Source of the DNA: Marinomonas algicola
GTDB taxonomy: Bacteria; Pseudomonadota; Gammaproteobacteria; Pseudomonadales; Marinomonadaceae
Reading direction: 5' to 3'
DNA: 64,000 nt
Assembly (NCBI RefSeq): GCF_014805825.1
Contig: NZ_CP061941.1
Span: forward strand, 4,277,166-4,341,165
The notes under the pieces were generated by a model that saw only the letters and a list, made by a program, of their open reading frames with translations, was not told where the DNA came from and searched no databases. The translations under genes and the position numbers were made by a program. Positions 19,923 through 29,319 of the stretch are shown piece by piece (within the stretch, counting starts at the first letter, position 1; each line of letters begins with the position of its first letter).

Positions 19923-20774
19923 ATGTCAGCGAATCGTTTTAGTGTAAATCTATCTAATTATAAGAGCCTTGAATTTATTCTTGGCGCTTTATTAACTGGC
20001 GGCATTTGCTTCTTAGTCGTCTTTTCCGATTTTTTATTTCAAGGAGCCGATAAAATTAATTTGTCCGCTCGTTTATTAGAGCCTTTTACTCATCCAGATC
20101 ACTTCTTTGGAACAGACCCCCTTGGGCGAGATATTATTGCAAGAGTGGTTGCTGGCGGCAAAGTATCACTTCAAGTCGGGTTTTTATCGGTTGCTGGGGC
20201 GGTTGTCCTAGGTGTCATTATGGGGCTTATTTCTGGTTACTATCGTGGTTTCTGGGACGTCATTGTAATGCGGTTTGCCGATGTGCAATTAGCCATGCCA
20301 TTTATTTTATTAGCCATTACTTTTATTGCTATTGTTGGAGGTGGATTAGCGAATATGATTTTTTTGTTGATCATTTCTCAATGGGTACAGTATGCAAGAT
20401 TAGTTCGAGGGTCAGTACTGTCACTACGTGATCGTGAATTTATCCAATCCGCAGAGGTCATCGGAGTCAGCCATTTTAATATCCTCTTCCGTCATCTTTT
20501 ACCAAATTTAATTGGGCCTGTTATTGTGCTTACAACACTTAATGTCGCCAATAATATTTTACTAGAAAGTAGCTTAACGTTTCTCGGTCTTGGCGTTGAT
20601 CCATTAACTCCAAGCTGGGGTGGTATGTTAGCAGACGGACGCACTTATATTCAAAACGCTTGGTGGGTGAGTGTCTTTCCTGGATTAGCAATACTGTTAA
20701 CCGTTCTGGGTTTAAACCTATTGGGTGACTGGCTTCGCGATAGCCTTGATCCTACAGGTAGGACAGCACGATGA
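19923..20774 (+). CDS. ABC transporter permease (DppC-type)
   Basis: A 283-residue permease. The N-terminal FGTDPLGRDIIARVVAGGKVSL motif is diagnostic of DppC/OppC proteins, and the EAA loop is AEVIGVSHFNILFRHLLPNLIGPVIV. It starts 4 bp after the first permease ends, and its stop overlaps the start of the peptidase gene by 4 bp (ATGA), so translation is probably coupled. Confidence 0.92.
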   Translation: MSANRFSVNLSNYKSLEFILGALLTGGICFLVVFSDFLFQGADKINLSARLLEPFTHPDHFFGTDPLGRDIIARVVAGGKVSLQVGFLSVAGAVVLGVIMGLISGYYRGFWDVIVMRFADVQLAMPFILLAITFIAIVGGGLANMIFLLIISQWVQYARLVRGSVLSLRDREFIQSAEVIGVSHFNILFRHLLPNLIGPVIVLTTLNVANNILLESSLTFLGLGVDPLTPSWGGMLADGRTYIQNAWWVSVFPGLAILLTVLGLNLLGDWLRDSLDPTGRTAR

Positions 20775-22546
20775 GCCATATTTTTTCGACGACCATCGAA
20801 CCAACAATACAGCAATTAATTGAGCAGTTTGGCAAAATAGACTATCAAGAACACCTAATAGAGGCGTGGGTATTTGGCGATAAAGCGCATCGTCAAATGG
20901 CTGAAGCCACTCTGTTAAAACAAGGAGTCAAAGCCAAATTACGCAGTGCTTATAAGCCCTTATTGCACTTTTTTATGGAAGATATCGACTTAGTCACTAA
21001 TCAGATTAGTCGCATAGAAGTCCATTATCCGTTACATCCCGAAGCATCAGAAAAACGCTTTCTACTGGAAACCTACCCTCTTTCTGCTTTGCTTGGTAAC
21101 GCTCAGGTTTATTACATTGCGAATACGCAAGCAACAGACTTTTACAATGTCATTCTCCGTTCAGAATCCGGAATCCAGACTCAATATAAAGTGTTTGCAC
21201 CTAATAATCTCCATCTTGACCTGATTAAACAATCTCACCTATCCCCAACGGGTTGGCTGAAAGTCACTAATCCAGAAGGAAAAGTCACTCATAACGAACG
21301 ACTGCTAACGGATTATGAGACCCTTTTTAGTCTAGGTATGGGCGCTATTTCTGAGCATTCATGGAAAGACACTGAACCTTACTTCGAAGAACTGAATATC
21401 AACGTTACCTTGCCTTGGCAAGATCAGCCTCTACCCTATAAGCACGAAGTACTCAGCCTGAGTGAAGCCCTACATGAAGACTTTTATTTTTCGATACAAG
21501 AATGGTTTAAGGTAAAAGCGGGGCATAACCCTAATGATCGCGAAGGCCAGCCAGGGCAAATCGTTCCAGAAATCCATTATCGAGATGATGCTAGTTTACG
21601 TATTACGATAGAAACCCGCTGTTATCAGACTCAAAACAGCCAAGGGAAACAAATCCTCGAATTTGCCAACTCCCCTCTGAGTATGGTTCAGGTTCAAACA
21701 GAGTTAGCAACCATTAGCGGGGCTCTATTTAATGCAAAAACGGTTACTGGAAGAACCATTAACGCGTGTTATCACCAAGGAGCAGACTTTCCTGTAATGA
21801 TCAGCGGAGGACAACATGCAAATGAAACAACAGGCGTTATTGGAACCTTACGTGCCGCTCAACTATTACAGCAAAAGCAAGGTAGTCACTTTACTATTTC
21901 TCCTCTTGAAAACCCAGATGGCTATGCTCTGCATCAGCGGCTCATCTCAGATAACCCCCATCATATGCATCATGCGGCTCGATACACGGCATTAGGCGAT
22001 GATTTAGAATACCGCTCTACAGAACCCTTCTATGAAAAAGACATTCGCTATCAAGCAAGAGCCATCAGCCAAGCGGATTTACATATCAACTTGCACGGTT
22101 ATCCATCTCATGAATGGACTCGCCCTCTCTCAGGTTATGTGCCTAGAGGTTTTGACATGTGGACCATTCCCAAAGGTTTTTTCTTGATTTTACGTCACAG
22201 TGAAGAAGAGAAGTGGTCTCAATACGCGGAAGATTTCATCCATCTAGTGACCCAAAAGTTGATCAAAATCCCAGGGGTAATGGCGTTTAACAAAGAACAA
22301 ATCGAGCTTTATCAGTTACATGCTGGGGAAGCAAATTTCCGTATTATCAATGGTTTTCCTTGCTTAATCTCACATGGAAAACCTGGGGACATCCCGATAC
22401 AACTCATCACTGAATACCCAGATGAGACCCTTTACGGTAAACATTTTATCACTGGGCATAATGTTCAAACAGAGACAGTTCTGGCGGCTTATGAAGCACA
22501 TCAAGTTTTGTCAGCACATTTAACACCTTACTACTTACCGCAGTAG
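20771..22546 (+). CDS. M14-family zinc carboxypeptidase-like protein
   Basis: The 591-residue protein has a carboxypeptidase domain in its C-terminal half. Zinc ligands are H349-x-x-E352 in GGQHANETTG and H442 in INLHGYPSHEW. The NPDGY motif (381-385) is typical of M14. Residues 1-320 form an N-terminal region I cannot assign. No signal peptide is seen, so it should act in the cytoplasm on imported compounds. As the last gene of the transporter operon, coupled to the permease, it probably trims or deacylates the imported peptide-like substrate (inference). Confidence 0.8.
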   Translation: MSHIFSTTIEPTIQQLIEQFGKIDYQEHLIEAWVFGDKAHRQMAEATLLKQGVKAKLRSAYKPLLHFFMEDIDLVTNQISRIEVHYPLHPEASEKRFLLETYPLSALLGNAQVYYIANTQATDFYNVILRSESGIQTQYKVFAPNNLHLDLIKQSHLSPTGWLKVTNPEGKVTHNERLLTDYETLFSLGMGAISEHSWKDTEPYFEELNINVTLPWQDQPLPYKHEVLSLSEALHEDFYFSIQEWFKVKAGHNPNDREGQPGQIVPEIHYRDDASLRITIETRCYQTQNSQGKQILEFANSPLSMVQVQTELATISGALFNAKTVTGRTINACYHQGADFPVMISGGQHANETTGVIGTLRAAQLLQQKQGSHFTISPLENPDGYALHQRLISDNPHHMHHAARYTALGDDLEYRSTEPFYEKDIRYQARAISQADLHINLHGYPSHEWTRPLSGYVPRGFDMWTIPKGFFLILRHSEEEKWSQYAEDFIHLVTQKLIKIPGVMAFNKEQIELYQLHAGEANFRIINGFPCLISHGKPGDIPIQLITEYPDETLYGKHFITGHNVQTETVLAAYEAHQVLSAHLTPYYLPQ

Positions 22547-22578
22547 AATATACTTTTAGGAATATGAAATTCTACTGC
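22540..22578. terminator. Inverted repeat at convergent gene ends
   Basis: GCAGTAGAAT (22540-22549), which contains the peptidase stop codon, pairs with ATTCTACTGC (22569-22578). No T tract follows on either strand, so intrinsic termination is uncertain. It separates the peptidase gene from the convergent tcdA gene. Confidence 0.45.
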
Positions 22579-22594
22579 CACATCCCTTACCTCA

Positions 22595-23374
22595 TTAATC
22601 GGCCAATTTTGTCAGTTTTTCTAACACTCGCCCTGCCGCTACTAGGCCGAAGGTAGCGGTGACGACGGTACTTGACCCAAAGCCTGAATCACAACCAAGT
22701 TTGGTGTCAGCACCCCAGTCAGGACGTTGTAGACTAATGCTTCCATCTTCATGCTGATATCTCAGCTGCTCCGTAGAGTACACACACTCAATTTCAAAGC
22801 GCCGCTTGGTATTCTTCGGAAAATTATTATGGCGTCTTAAAAAGTTCCTTAACTTAGCGGCCAATGGATCCCTTTCTGTACGGGATAAATCGGCAATTTG
22901 AACTTTTGTCGGGTCAATTTGACCGCCAGCACCACCGATCGTAATAATTTTAACTTTATTCCGACGGCACCATGAGACCATCGCGGCTTTGGGTTTTAGA
23001 CTGTCGATTGCATCGATCACATAATCGTATTGATTGTTGAGCAATTCAGCGACATTCTCTGGTGTCACAAAATCTTCAACAAGGTGCACTTGGCAATCAG
23101 GATTAATCAACTTAATACGTTCCGCCATCACATCTACCTTTGCTTTACCAACGTTGCCATCTAAAGCGTGTATCTGACGATTGGTATTGGTAATACAAAC
23201 ATCATCCATATCAATCAATGTAATCTGACCGATTCCCGAGCGCGCCAACGCTTCTGCAGCCCAAGCTCCCACTCCGCCTATACCAACAACACAGACATGT
23301 GCTTGAGTAAAATATTCATACGCTTTGATTCCATATAAACGTCTGATTCCACCAAAACGTTGCTCTTCTGACAC
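22595..23374 (-). CDS. tcdA: tRNA threonylcarbamoyladenosine dehydratase TcdA (CsdL)
   Basis: A 259-residue E1-like protein. It has an ATP/dinucleotide motif GIGGVGAWAAEALARSGIG (about 31-49), the following IDMDDVCITNTNRQ, and the RRFGG and DAIDSLKPKA motifs of the ThiF/MoeB superfamily, with the TcdA-specific C-terminal half. It cyclises t6A to ct6A at position 37 of ANN-decoding tRNAs using ATP. In E. coli it receives help from CsdA-CsdE, both present in this window. Confidence 0.93.
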   Translation of the reverse strand: MSEEQRFGGIRRLYGIKAYEYFTQAHVCVVGIGGVGAWAAEALARSGIGQITLIDMDDVCITNTNRQIHALDGNVGKAKVDVMAERIKLINPDCQVHLVEDFVTPENVAELLNNQYDYVIDAIDSLKPKAAMVSWCRRNKVKIITIGGAGGQIDPTKVQIADLSRTERDPLAAKLRNFLRRHNNFPKNTKRRFEIECVYSTEQLRYQHEDGSISLQRPDWGADTKLGCDSGFGSSTVVTATFGLVAAGRVLEKLTKLAD

Positions 23375-23533
23375 TTAACACACCCCAAACATAAATCTAG
23401 TACTCAGTTAATTAAAATGGTTTGTTTAAAGTAAAAATCGCATCTTTAAACTAACTTGATTAAAATCATAGGCTAGTGAATTCAAACAGTTTTGCTTCTA
23501 GGCAATCCCACCCATAAAAAGGTTTTAAACGGT

Positions 23534-24274
23534 ATGATTCAACAAGCATTTGAACAACTTGGCTTAACACCACGAGAAACCCAATTGTACCAAACCTTAT
23601 TGCAACTTGGTCATGCCTCTATTCGGGATATAGCAGAAAAAAGCGGTATCAATCGAGGCGCCGCCTACGAATCGCTTAAACAATTACAAGTAAAGGGGAT
23701 TGTGAGCTATTTTCCGAAAGGCAAACGCCGCTTTTTCTCAGCAGAAAGTCCAGATATTCTTTTAAGACTAGCGGAAGAAAAACAACAACGATTAGAGAAA
23801 ACCATAGAATCTCTGAAAACAACGATTATTCCCAGCCTACAACAACAACAGCCGGACTATAATCAAGCTAACGTTCGTTATTATGAAGGAGATGATGGTA
23901 TTGAATGGGTACTAAGAGATATATTAGATGTGGTATCTCAACAAGAAAAAAAAGAATACTGTGTGTTTTCATCCAAACCAATACGGCCTTATTTGTACCG
24001 ACCTTTTCCTACCTATACCAAGCATCGAGTGAAATTAGGCATTAATGTAAAAGTTATTGCTATCGGAGATGGTGGTGAAGAGGCTGAATTATCACAACGT
24101 AAATGGATTAAAACAGATGGCGCGGTAGATGCCAGCTACATTGCTATTTACCCACCTAAATGCGCCATTATTTCTTTGGCTAATAATAACTTCCCTTCTG
24201 CTGTTGTGCTTGAGTCAAAAGACATAGCCAAAGCCCAACAAATCATTTTTGATACTTTATGGAAACTGTTGTAA
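23534..24274 (+). CDS. TrmB-like helix-turn-helix regulator
   Basis: A protein of about 246 residues with an N-terminal winged helix (LTPRETQLYQTLLQLGHASIRDIAEKSGINRGAAYESLKQLQVKGIVSYF) of the TrmB/sugar-specific type. A short coiled coil (EEKQQRLEKTIESLK) and a C-terminal domain (YYEGDDGIEWVLRDIL) follow, the latter like the effector domain of TrmB-like proteins. I prefer ATG at 23534; a TTG at 23492 would add 14 residues. Its target is unknown; it is convergent with the atp operon and shares a terminator with it. Confidence 0.8.
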   Translation: MIQQAFEQLGLTPRETQLYQTLLQLGHASIRDIAEKSGINRGAAYESLKQLQVKGIVSYFPKGKRRFFSAESPDILLRLAEEKQQRLEKTIESLKTTIIPSLQQQQPDYNQANVRYYEGDDGIEWVLRDILDVVSQQEKKEYCVFSSKPIRPYLYRPFPTYTKHRVKLGINVKVIAIGDGGEEAELSQRKWIKTDGAVDASYIAIYPPKCAIISLANNNFPSAVVLESKDIAKAQQIIFDTLWKLL

Positions 24275-24297
24275 GCAAGGTTCACTCCTAGAACCAT

Positions 24298-24334
24298 AAA
24301 AAAACCACCTAGGCTTTCACAAAGGTGGTTTTTT
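24298..24334. terminator. Bidirectional terminator, trmB-like gene / atp operon
   Basis: AAAAAACCACCT and AAGGTGGTTTTTT form a stem with an 11-base loop. A/T runs on both sides make it work in both directions. It closes the atp operon (minus) and the TrmB-like gene (plus). Confidence 0.88.
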
Positions 24335-24355
24335 GGACTCGCAACGTTTAGAGAA

Positions 24356-24772
24356 TTACTTATGACGTAATTGACTAATTGTACGTAAACGAGCAACAGC
24401 TTCAGCAAGTTCAGCCGATGCACGAGAAAAATCAATATCTGAGTTTTGTTGACTCAATAATTCTTCTGCATGTTTTTTAGCTTCTAGTGAAGCCGCTTCG
24501 TCCAGATCATGAGCACGAATAGCGGTATCTGCCAAAACAGTAATACGATGTGGTTGCACTTCTAGGAAACCACCCGACACGAAGATAATCTCTTCTTCAC
24601 CATTTTGTTTAACCACGCGAACAGGGCCTGGAATCAGTGGAGTCAATAATGGCGCATGCCCAGGTTTAATACCTAGGTCACCAAAACTACCGGCTGCCAC
24701 AAGAGTCTCTACCGATCCAGAGAAAATCTCTTGCTCAGCGCTTACGATATCGCAGTGTACTGTGATAGCCAT
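24356..24772 (-). CDS. atpC: ATP synthase epsilon subunit
   Basis: 138 residues. The N-terminal beta-sandwich starts MAITVHCDIVSAEQEIFSG, with the conserved GDLGIKPGHAPLLTPLIPGPVR, and a C-terminal helical hairpin contains the AEELLSQQ and AEAVARLRTI segments. Epsilon connects the rotor to the c-ring and can inhibit ATP hydrolysis. It is the last gene of the atp operon. Confidence 0.96.
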   Translation of the reverse strand: MAITVHCDIVSAEQEIFSGSVETLVAAGSFGDLGIKPGHAPLLTPLIPGPVRVVKQNGEEEIIFVSGGFLEVQPHRITVLADTAIRAHDLDEAASLEAKKHAEELLSQQNSDIDFSRASAELAEAVARLRTISQLRHK

Positions 24773-24796
24773 AAGATGCCTCTCTTGTTCAGGCTT

Positions 24797-24826
24797 AACC
24801 GAAACTCATTTTAATGGGTTTCGGTT
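24797..24826 (-). repeat. Hairpin between atpD and atpC
   Basis: AACCGAAACTCAT, the loop TTTA and ATGGGTTTCGGTT form a 13-bp stem with one T-G pair, starting 8 nt after the atpD stop codon. No T tract follows. It is probably an mRNA-stability or processing element. Confidence 0.75.
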
Positions 24827-24834
24827 ATGCATGG

Positions 24835-26211
24835 TTAAAGTTTTTTAGCTTTCTCAACGGCTTCGTCGATGCTGCCAATCATGTAGAACGCTTGCTCTGG
24901 TAAGTCATCAAACTCACCATCTAAGATGCCTTTAAAGCCACGAATAGTATCTTTCAAAGAAACATACTTACCAGGCGCACCTGTAAATACTTCCGCTACG
25001 AAGAAAGGCTGAGACAAGAAACGCTGGATTTTACGAGAACGGTTAACCGTCTGCTTATCTTCTTCAGATAACTCGTCCATACCCAAAATTGCGATGATGT
25101 CTTTCAATTCTTTATAACGTTGCAATACCGTCTGTACACCACGAGCGACATCGTAATGTTCTTGACCGATTACAAGAGGATCCAACTGACGTGACGTACT
25201 GTCTAGAGGATCAATCGCAGGGTAGATACCCAAAGCAGCGATATCACGAGACAATACAACTGTTGCATCCAAGTGAGAGAAAGTGGTTGCTGGAGATGGA
25301 TCTGTCAAGTCATCCGCCGGTACGTATACCGCTTGGATAGATGTGATCGAACCCGTCTTAGTAGACGTGATACGCTCTTGAAGAACACCCATTTCTTCAG
25401 CTAGAGTTGGCTGGTAACCTACAGCAGAAGGCATACGACCCAACAAGGCAGATACTTCCGTACCCGCCAAAGTATAACGATAGATGTTATCTACGAAGAA
25501 CAATACGTCACGACCTTCGTCACGGAATTTCTCCGCCATCGTCAAACCAGTCAAAGCAACACGTAAACGGTTACCTGGTGGCTCATTCATCTGTCCGTAT
25601 ACGAGAGATACTTTATCGATTACGTTCGAATCCGTCATCTCATGGTAGAAATCGTTACCCTCACGAGTACGTTCACCAACACCAGCGAATACAGAGTAAC
25701 CACTGTGTTCGATAGCGATGTTACGAATAAGTTCCATCATGTTTACAGTTTTACCAACACCGGCACCACCGAACAGACCAACTTTACCACCTTTTGCGAA
25801 CGGACAAACAAGGTCAATTACCTTGATACCCGTTTCTAAAAGTTCATTACCAGAAGATTGCTCCGCGTAGCTTGGTGCTGAGCGGTGTATAGACCAGTTT
25901 TCTTCTGCGCCAATTGGACCTTTTTCGTCAATTGGGTTACCTAGAACGTCCATAATACGTCCTAGTGTTTTTGTACCTACGGGAACACTTACAGGATGAT
26001 TCGTGTTGTCTACTACTAGACCACGTTTCATACCTTCTGTGGATCCCATTGCGATAGTACGTACGATACCATCACCAAGTTGCTGTTGAACTTCCAACAC
26101 CAACTCTTTGCCCTCGATTGTTAGGGCATCATATATCTTTGGCACACTGTCACGTGGAAATTCCACGTCAATGACCGCACCTATAATCTGTACGATTTGT
26201 CCGCTACTCAT
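24835..26211 (-). CDS. atpD: ATP synthase beta subunit
   Basis: 458 residues. The catalytic P-loop GGAGVGKT is near residue 150, and the GERTREGNDFYHEM segment and the DELSEED sequence of the C-terminal domain are present. The latter matches the DELSEED lever that contacts gamma. It forms the catalytic sites of F1. The length fits (E. coli 460). Confidence 0.98.
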   Translation of the reverse strand: MSSGQIVQIIGAVIDVEFPRDSVPKIYDALTIEGKELVLEVQQQLGDGIVRTIAMGSTEGMKRGLVVDNTNHPVSVPVGTKTLGRIMDVLGNPIDEKGPIGAEENWSIHRSAPSYAEQSSGNELLETGIKVIDLVCPFAKGGKVGLFGGAGVGKTVNMMELIRNIAIEHSGYSVFAGVGERTREGNDFYHEMTDSNVIDKVSLVYGQMNEPPGNRLRVALTGLTMAEKFRDEGRDVLFFVDNIYRYTLAGTEVSALLGRMPSAVGYQPTLAEEMGVLQERITSTKTGSITSIQAVYVPADDLTDPSPATTFSHLDATVVLSRDIAALGIYPAIDPLDSTSRQLDPLVIGQEHYDVARGVQTVLQRYKELKDIIAILGMDELSEEDKQTVNRSRKIQRFLSQPFFVAEVFTGAPGKYVSLKDTIRGFKGILDGEFDDLPEQAFYMIGSIDEAVEKAKKL

Positions 26212-26239
26212 GTTCGGATCCTCTTAATACCAAAATACC

Positions 26240-27100
26240 TTAAACCGCTGCCGCGCCGCTTACAATCTCAGAAATTTCCTGAGTAATCGCAGCCTGACGA
26301 GCCTTGTTGTACACCAACTGTAGTTCATCGATGATATCACCAGCGTTATCTGTTGCGTTTTTCATAGCCAACATTCGAGCGGCTTGTTCACACGCAATAT
26401 TTTCAACAACTGCTTGATATACTTGAGACTCGATGAAACGAACTAATAAACCATCAAGAATATCAATGGCTTCAGGTTCGTAGATATAATCCCAGTGGTG
26501 TTGTAATTGTTCATTCTCTTCTGCATTAAGCGGTAAAAGCTGCTCAACCGTTGGTTTCTGAGTCATAGTATTTACAAACTCGTTAGAAACCACATATAAA
26601 CGATCAAGACGACCTTCATCAAATGCATCCAGCATAACCTTAACACTGCCAACTAGAACAGATGCTTCAGGCGCGTCACCTAAACCAGTAACCGCAGCTG
26701 CTACATTACCGCCGTAGTTTTTAAAGAATGACACAGCTTTACTTCCGATGGCACAGATATCAATCTCGATACCTTCATCAGAGTACTGCTTCATATCTCT
26801 TAATGCTGCTTTGAATATATTGACATTCAAACCACCACATAAACCACGATCAGATGAGACTATGATATAACCAACACGCTTCGCCTCACGATCGGTAAGG
26901 TAACGGTGTTTATACTCAGGATTAGCATTGGCCAAATGACCAATAACTTGGCGAATTCGCTCCGCATACGGACGAGAAGAAGCCATACGATCCTGAGCTT
27001 TACGCGTTTTACTTGCCGCTACTTTTTCCATAGCACGAGTAATTTTACGCGTATTGTTAATGCTCGCAATCTGTGTGCGTATCTCTTTTCCGACTGCCAT
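26240..27100 (-). CDS. atpG: ATP synthase gamma subunit
   Basis: 286 residues (E. coli 287). The N-terminal helix MAVGKEIRTQIASINNTRKITRAMEKVAASK and the C-terminal ARMLAMKNATDNAGDIIDELQLVYNKARQAAITQEISEIVSGAAAV together form the rotating coiled-coil shaft. The central Rossmann-like part contains DRGLCGGLN. Gene order is as expected between atpA and atpD. Confidence 0.97.
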   Translation of the reverse strand: MAVGKEIRTQIASINNTRKITRAMEKVAASKTRKAQDRMASSRPYAERIRQVIGHLANANPEYKHRYLTDREAKRVGYIIVSSDRGLCGGLNVNIFKAALRDMKQYSDEGIEIDICAIGSKAVSFFKNYGGNVAAAVTGLGDAPEASVLVGSVKVMLDAFDEGRLDRLYVVSNEFVNTMTQKPTVEQLLPLNAEENEQLQHHWDYIYEPEAIDILDGLLVRFIESQVYQAVVENIACEQAARMLAMKNATDNAGDIIDELQLVYNKARQAAITQEISEIVSGAAAV

Positions 27101-27148
27101 AATGAACTGCCCTTGTGAGAATGTTAATTCACAAACAACAGAGATGGA

Positions 27149-27182
27149 TTGGTGGCGTTTGGTTCTAAACCAACGCCACCAA
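27149..27182 (-). repeat. Strong hairpin between atpA and atpG
   Basis: TTGGTGGCGTT plus GGTT pairs with AACC plus AACGCCACCAA. This makes a 15-bp stem with one bulged base and a 3-base loop, starting about 5 nt beyond the atpA stop codon. No T tract follows, so full termination is unlikely. Confidence 0.8.
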
Positions 27183-27187
27183 AGCCA

Positions 27188-28732
27188 TTACCAAGTTTGT
27201 GTCGCTTTAAACTTCTCGATTGCCGCTTTAAAAGTTGCTTCAATCTCGCCGTTATAATTACCAGTTTTGTTGATGTCAGCCATCAAATCTGCATGCTCGC
27301 TGTGCATATAGCCCAACAAAGACACTTCAAAACTGCCAATTTTGCTTGTTTCAACATCTGCAAGGTAGCCATCATTAGCAGCGTAAAGGATAACGCCCAT
27401 GTCAGCGACAGGCATTGGACTAAACTGCTTTTGCTTCATCAGTTCAGTAACCTGCTTACCATGTTCAAGCTGCTTACGAGTTGCTTCATCAAGATCAGAA
27501 GCGAACTGAGCAAAGGCAGCCAATTCACGGTATTGCGCTAATGCTAGACGAATACCACCGCCTAGTTTTTTAACTATTTTAGTCTGAGCTGCACCACCAA
27601 CACGAGATACCGAGATACCAGCGTTCATTGCAGGACGAATACCTGCGTTGAAAGCACTTGCTTCCAAGAAAATCTGGCCATCCGTAATCGAAATTACGTT
27701 AGTTGGTACGAACGCAGAAACGTCACCACCTTGAGTTTCGATGATAGGTAAAGCGGTCAAAGAACCTGTTTTACCTTTCACTTCACCTTTTGTGAATGCT
27801 TCTACATAATCTACGTTTACACGAGATGCACGCTCAAGAAGACGAGAGTGTAAATAGAATACATCACCAGGATACGCTTCACGACCTGGCGGACGACGTA
27901 ATAGCAATGAAATTTGACGGTAAGCCCAAGCTTGTTTCGTCAAATCATCATATACGATCAACGCATCTTCACCGCGATCACGGAAGTATTCACCCATGGT
28001 ACAGCCAGTGTATGGAGCTAAGAACAACATTGCAGCAGGGTCAGATGCACCCGCAGCAACTACTGTTGTATATTCCATTGCACCCGCTTCTTCTAATTTG
28101 CGAACTACGTTCGCAATAGTAGATTGTTTTTGACCAACAGCAACATAGATACACTTAATACCACTGTCTTTCTGAGCAATGATAGTATCAATAGCAAGTG
28201 CTGTTTTACCAATTTGGCGGTCACCGATAATCAACTCACGTTGACCACGACCTACAGGAACCATAGCATCTACGGCTTTATATCCTGTTTGAATTGGTTG
28301 ATCTACTGATTGACGCTCAATTACACCAGGTGCAACTTTTTCAACGGCATCAGTAAGTTCTGCATTTATAGGACCTTTGCCATCGATTGGATTACCCAAT
28401 GCGTCAACAACACGACCTAATAGTTCTGGACCAATTGGAACTTCCAAGATACGGCCAGTACATTTAACTTTTTGACCTTCTACAAGGTTTTGGTAGTTAC
28501 CCAATACTACAGCACCTACGGAGTCACGCTCCAGGTTCAATGCCATACCATAGACACCACCAGGGAATTCAATCATTTCCCCGTACATTACGTCAGCTAG
28601 ACCGTGAATCAACACGATACCGTCTGCTACGCTGACAATTGTGCCCTCATTTTGGGCATCAGAAGAAACATCAAGATTGTCAATACGCTTCTTAATGATC
28701 TCACTGATCTCAGATGGATTCAGTTGCTGCAT
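27188..28732 (-). CDS. atpA: ATP synthase alpha subunit
   Basis: 514 residues (E. coli 513). The P-loop is GDRQIGKT near residue 170, and the family signature PAMNAGISVSRVGGAAQ is present. It forms the non-catalytic nucleotide sites and alternates with beta in F1. The N-terminal helix MQQLNPSEISEIIKKRI binds delta. Confidence 0.98.
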   Translation of the reverse strand: MQQLNPSEISEIIKKRIDNLDVSSDAQNEGTIVSVADGIVLIHGLADVMYGEMIEFPGGVYGMALNLERDSVGAVVLGNYQNLVEGQKVKCTGRILEVPIGPELLGRVVDALGNPIDGKGPINAELTDAVEKVAPGVIERQSVDQPIQTGYKAVDAMVPVGRGQRELIIGDRQIGKTALAIDTIIAQKDSGIKCIYVAVGQKQSTIANVVRKLEEAGAMEYTTVVAAGASDPAAMLFLAPYTGCTMGEYFRDRGEDALIVYDDLTKQAWAYRQISLLLRRPPGREAYPGDVFYLHSRLLERASRVNVDYVEAFTKGEVKGKTGSLTALPIIETQGGDVSAFVPTNVISITDGQIFLEASAFNAGIRPAMNAGISVSRVGGAAQTKIVKKLGGGIRLALAQYRELAAFAQFASDLDEATRKQLEHGKQVTELMKQKQFSPMPVADMGVILYAANDGYLADVETSKIGSFEVSLLGYMHSEHADLMADINKTGNYNGEIEATFKAAIEKFKATQTW

Positions 28733-28771
28733 GCTAAATTCCTCAACCCTGGTTTCGATTTTTTCAAAACA

Positions 28772-29308
28772 CTAGGAGTTTATCGCCTCGGCCAGTTTCG
28801 CTAATTTACCGCGTACTGAACCGTCGATGATTAAGTCACCTGTTCGGATAACCACGCCACCAATTAGGCTTGCGTCTGTTTCACTGGATAGCTTGATCGT
28901 ACGATCTAACTTCTTGCCTAGTGAAACGGCTAATGTATTTTCCTGCTCAGCTGTCAAAGGAAAAGCAGATGTAACGACAACGTCCACCGCTTTTTCACTT
29001 TGCAATCTGAATTCGTTAAACAACGTAGAAATAGCAGGCAATAATGACAAACGATCATTTTCTGCTAAGGTAAGCAAAAACGCTTTCCCTTCAGTTGTTG
29101 CAACTTCAGTACATACATTCGCTAGAGCACCTGCCTTTTCTTCCGCACTAAAAGAAGGGTTTGCCAGAGCCTGTGAAAATTTCTTATCGTTTGCTGAAAG
29201 AGCAAATACGCTTAGCATATTGTCCCATTCAACAACCAGATTTTTTTCACGTGCCACGTCAAACGCTGCTTTTGCATACGGGCGCGCGACTGTCTTTAAT
29301 TCAGCCAT
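28772..29308 (-). CDS. atpH: ATP synthase delta subunit
   Basis: 178 residues. An N-terminal helical bundle begins MAELKTVARPYAKAAFDVA, and the C-terminal signature reads LIGGVVIRTGDLIIDGSVRGKLAKL. It joins the top of F1 to the b-subunit stator. Length and position fit. Confidence 0.97.
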   Translation of the reverse strand: MAELKTVARPYAKAAFDVAREKNLVVEWDNMLSVFALSANDKKFSQALANPSFSAEEKAGALANVCTEVATTEGKAFLLTLAENDRLSLLPAISTLFNEFRLQSEKAVDVVVTSAFPLTAEQENTLAVSLGKKLDRTIKLSSETDASLIGGVVIRTGDLIIDGSVRGKLAKLAEAINS

Positions 29309-29319
29309 TGGACCCTCGC

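Noticed and set aside
14342..22546. Opine-catabolism locus, suggested by the OccR-like LysR protein
   Set aside because: No opine oxidase or ornithine cyclodeaminase genes are present, and the transporter is of the peptide type.
26150..26175. CACGTGgaaattCCACGT resembling a parS site
   Set aside because: It lies inside atpD coding sequence and only one half fits the TGTTtCACGTGaAACA consensus. No other CACGTG in the window fits better.
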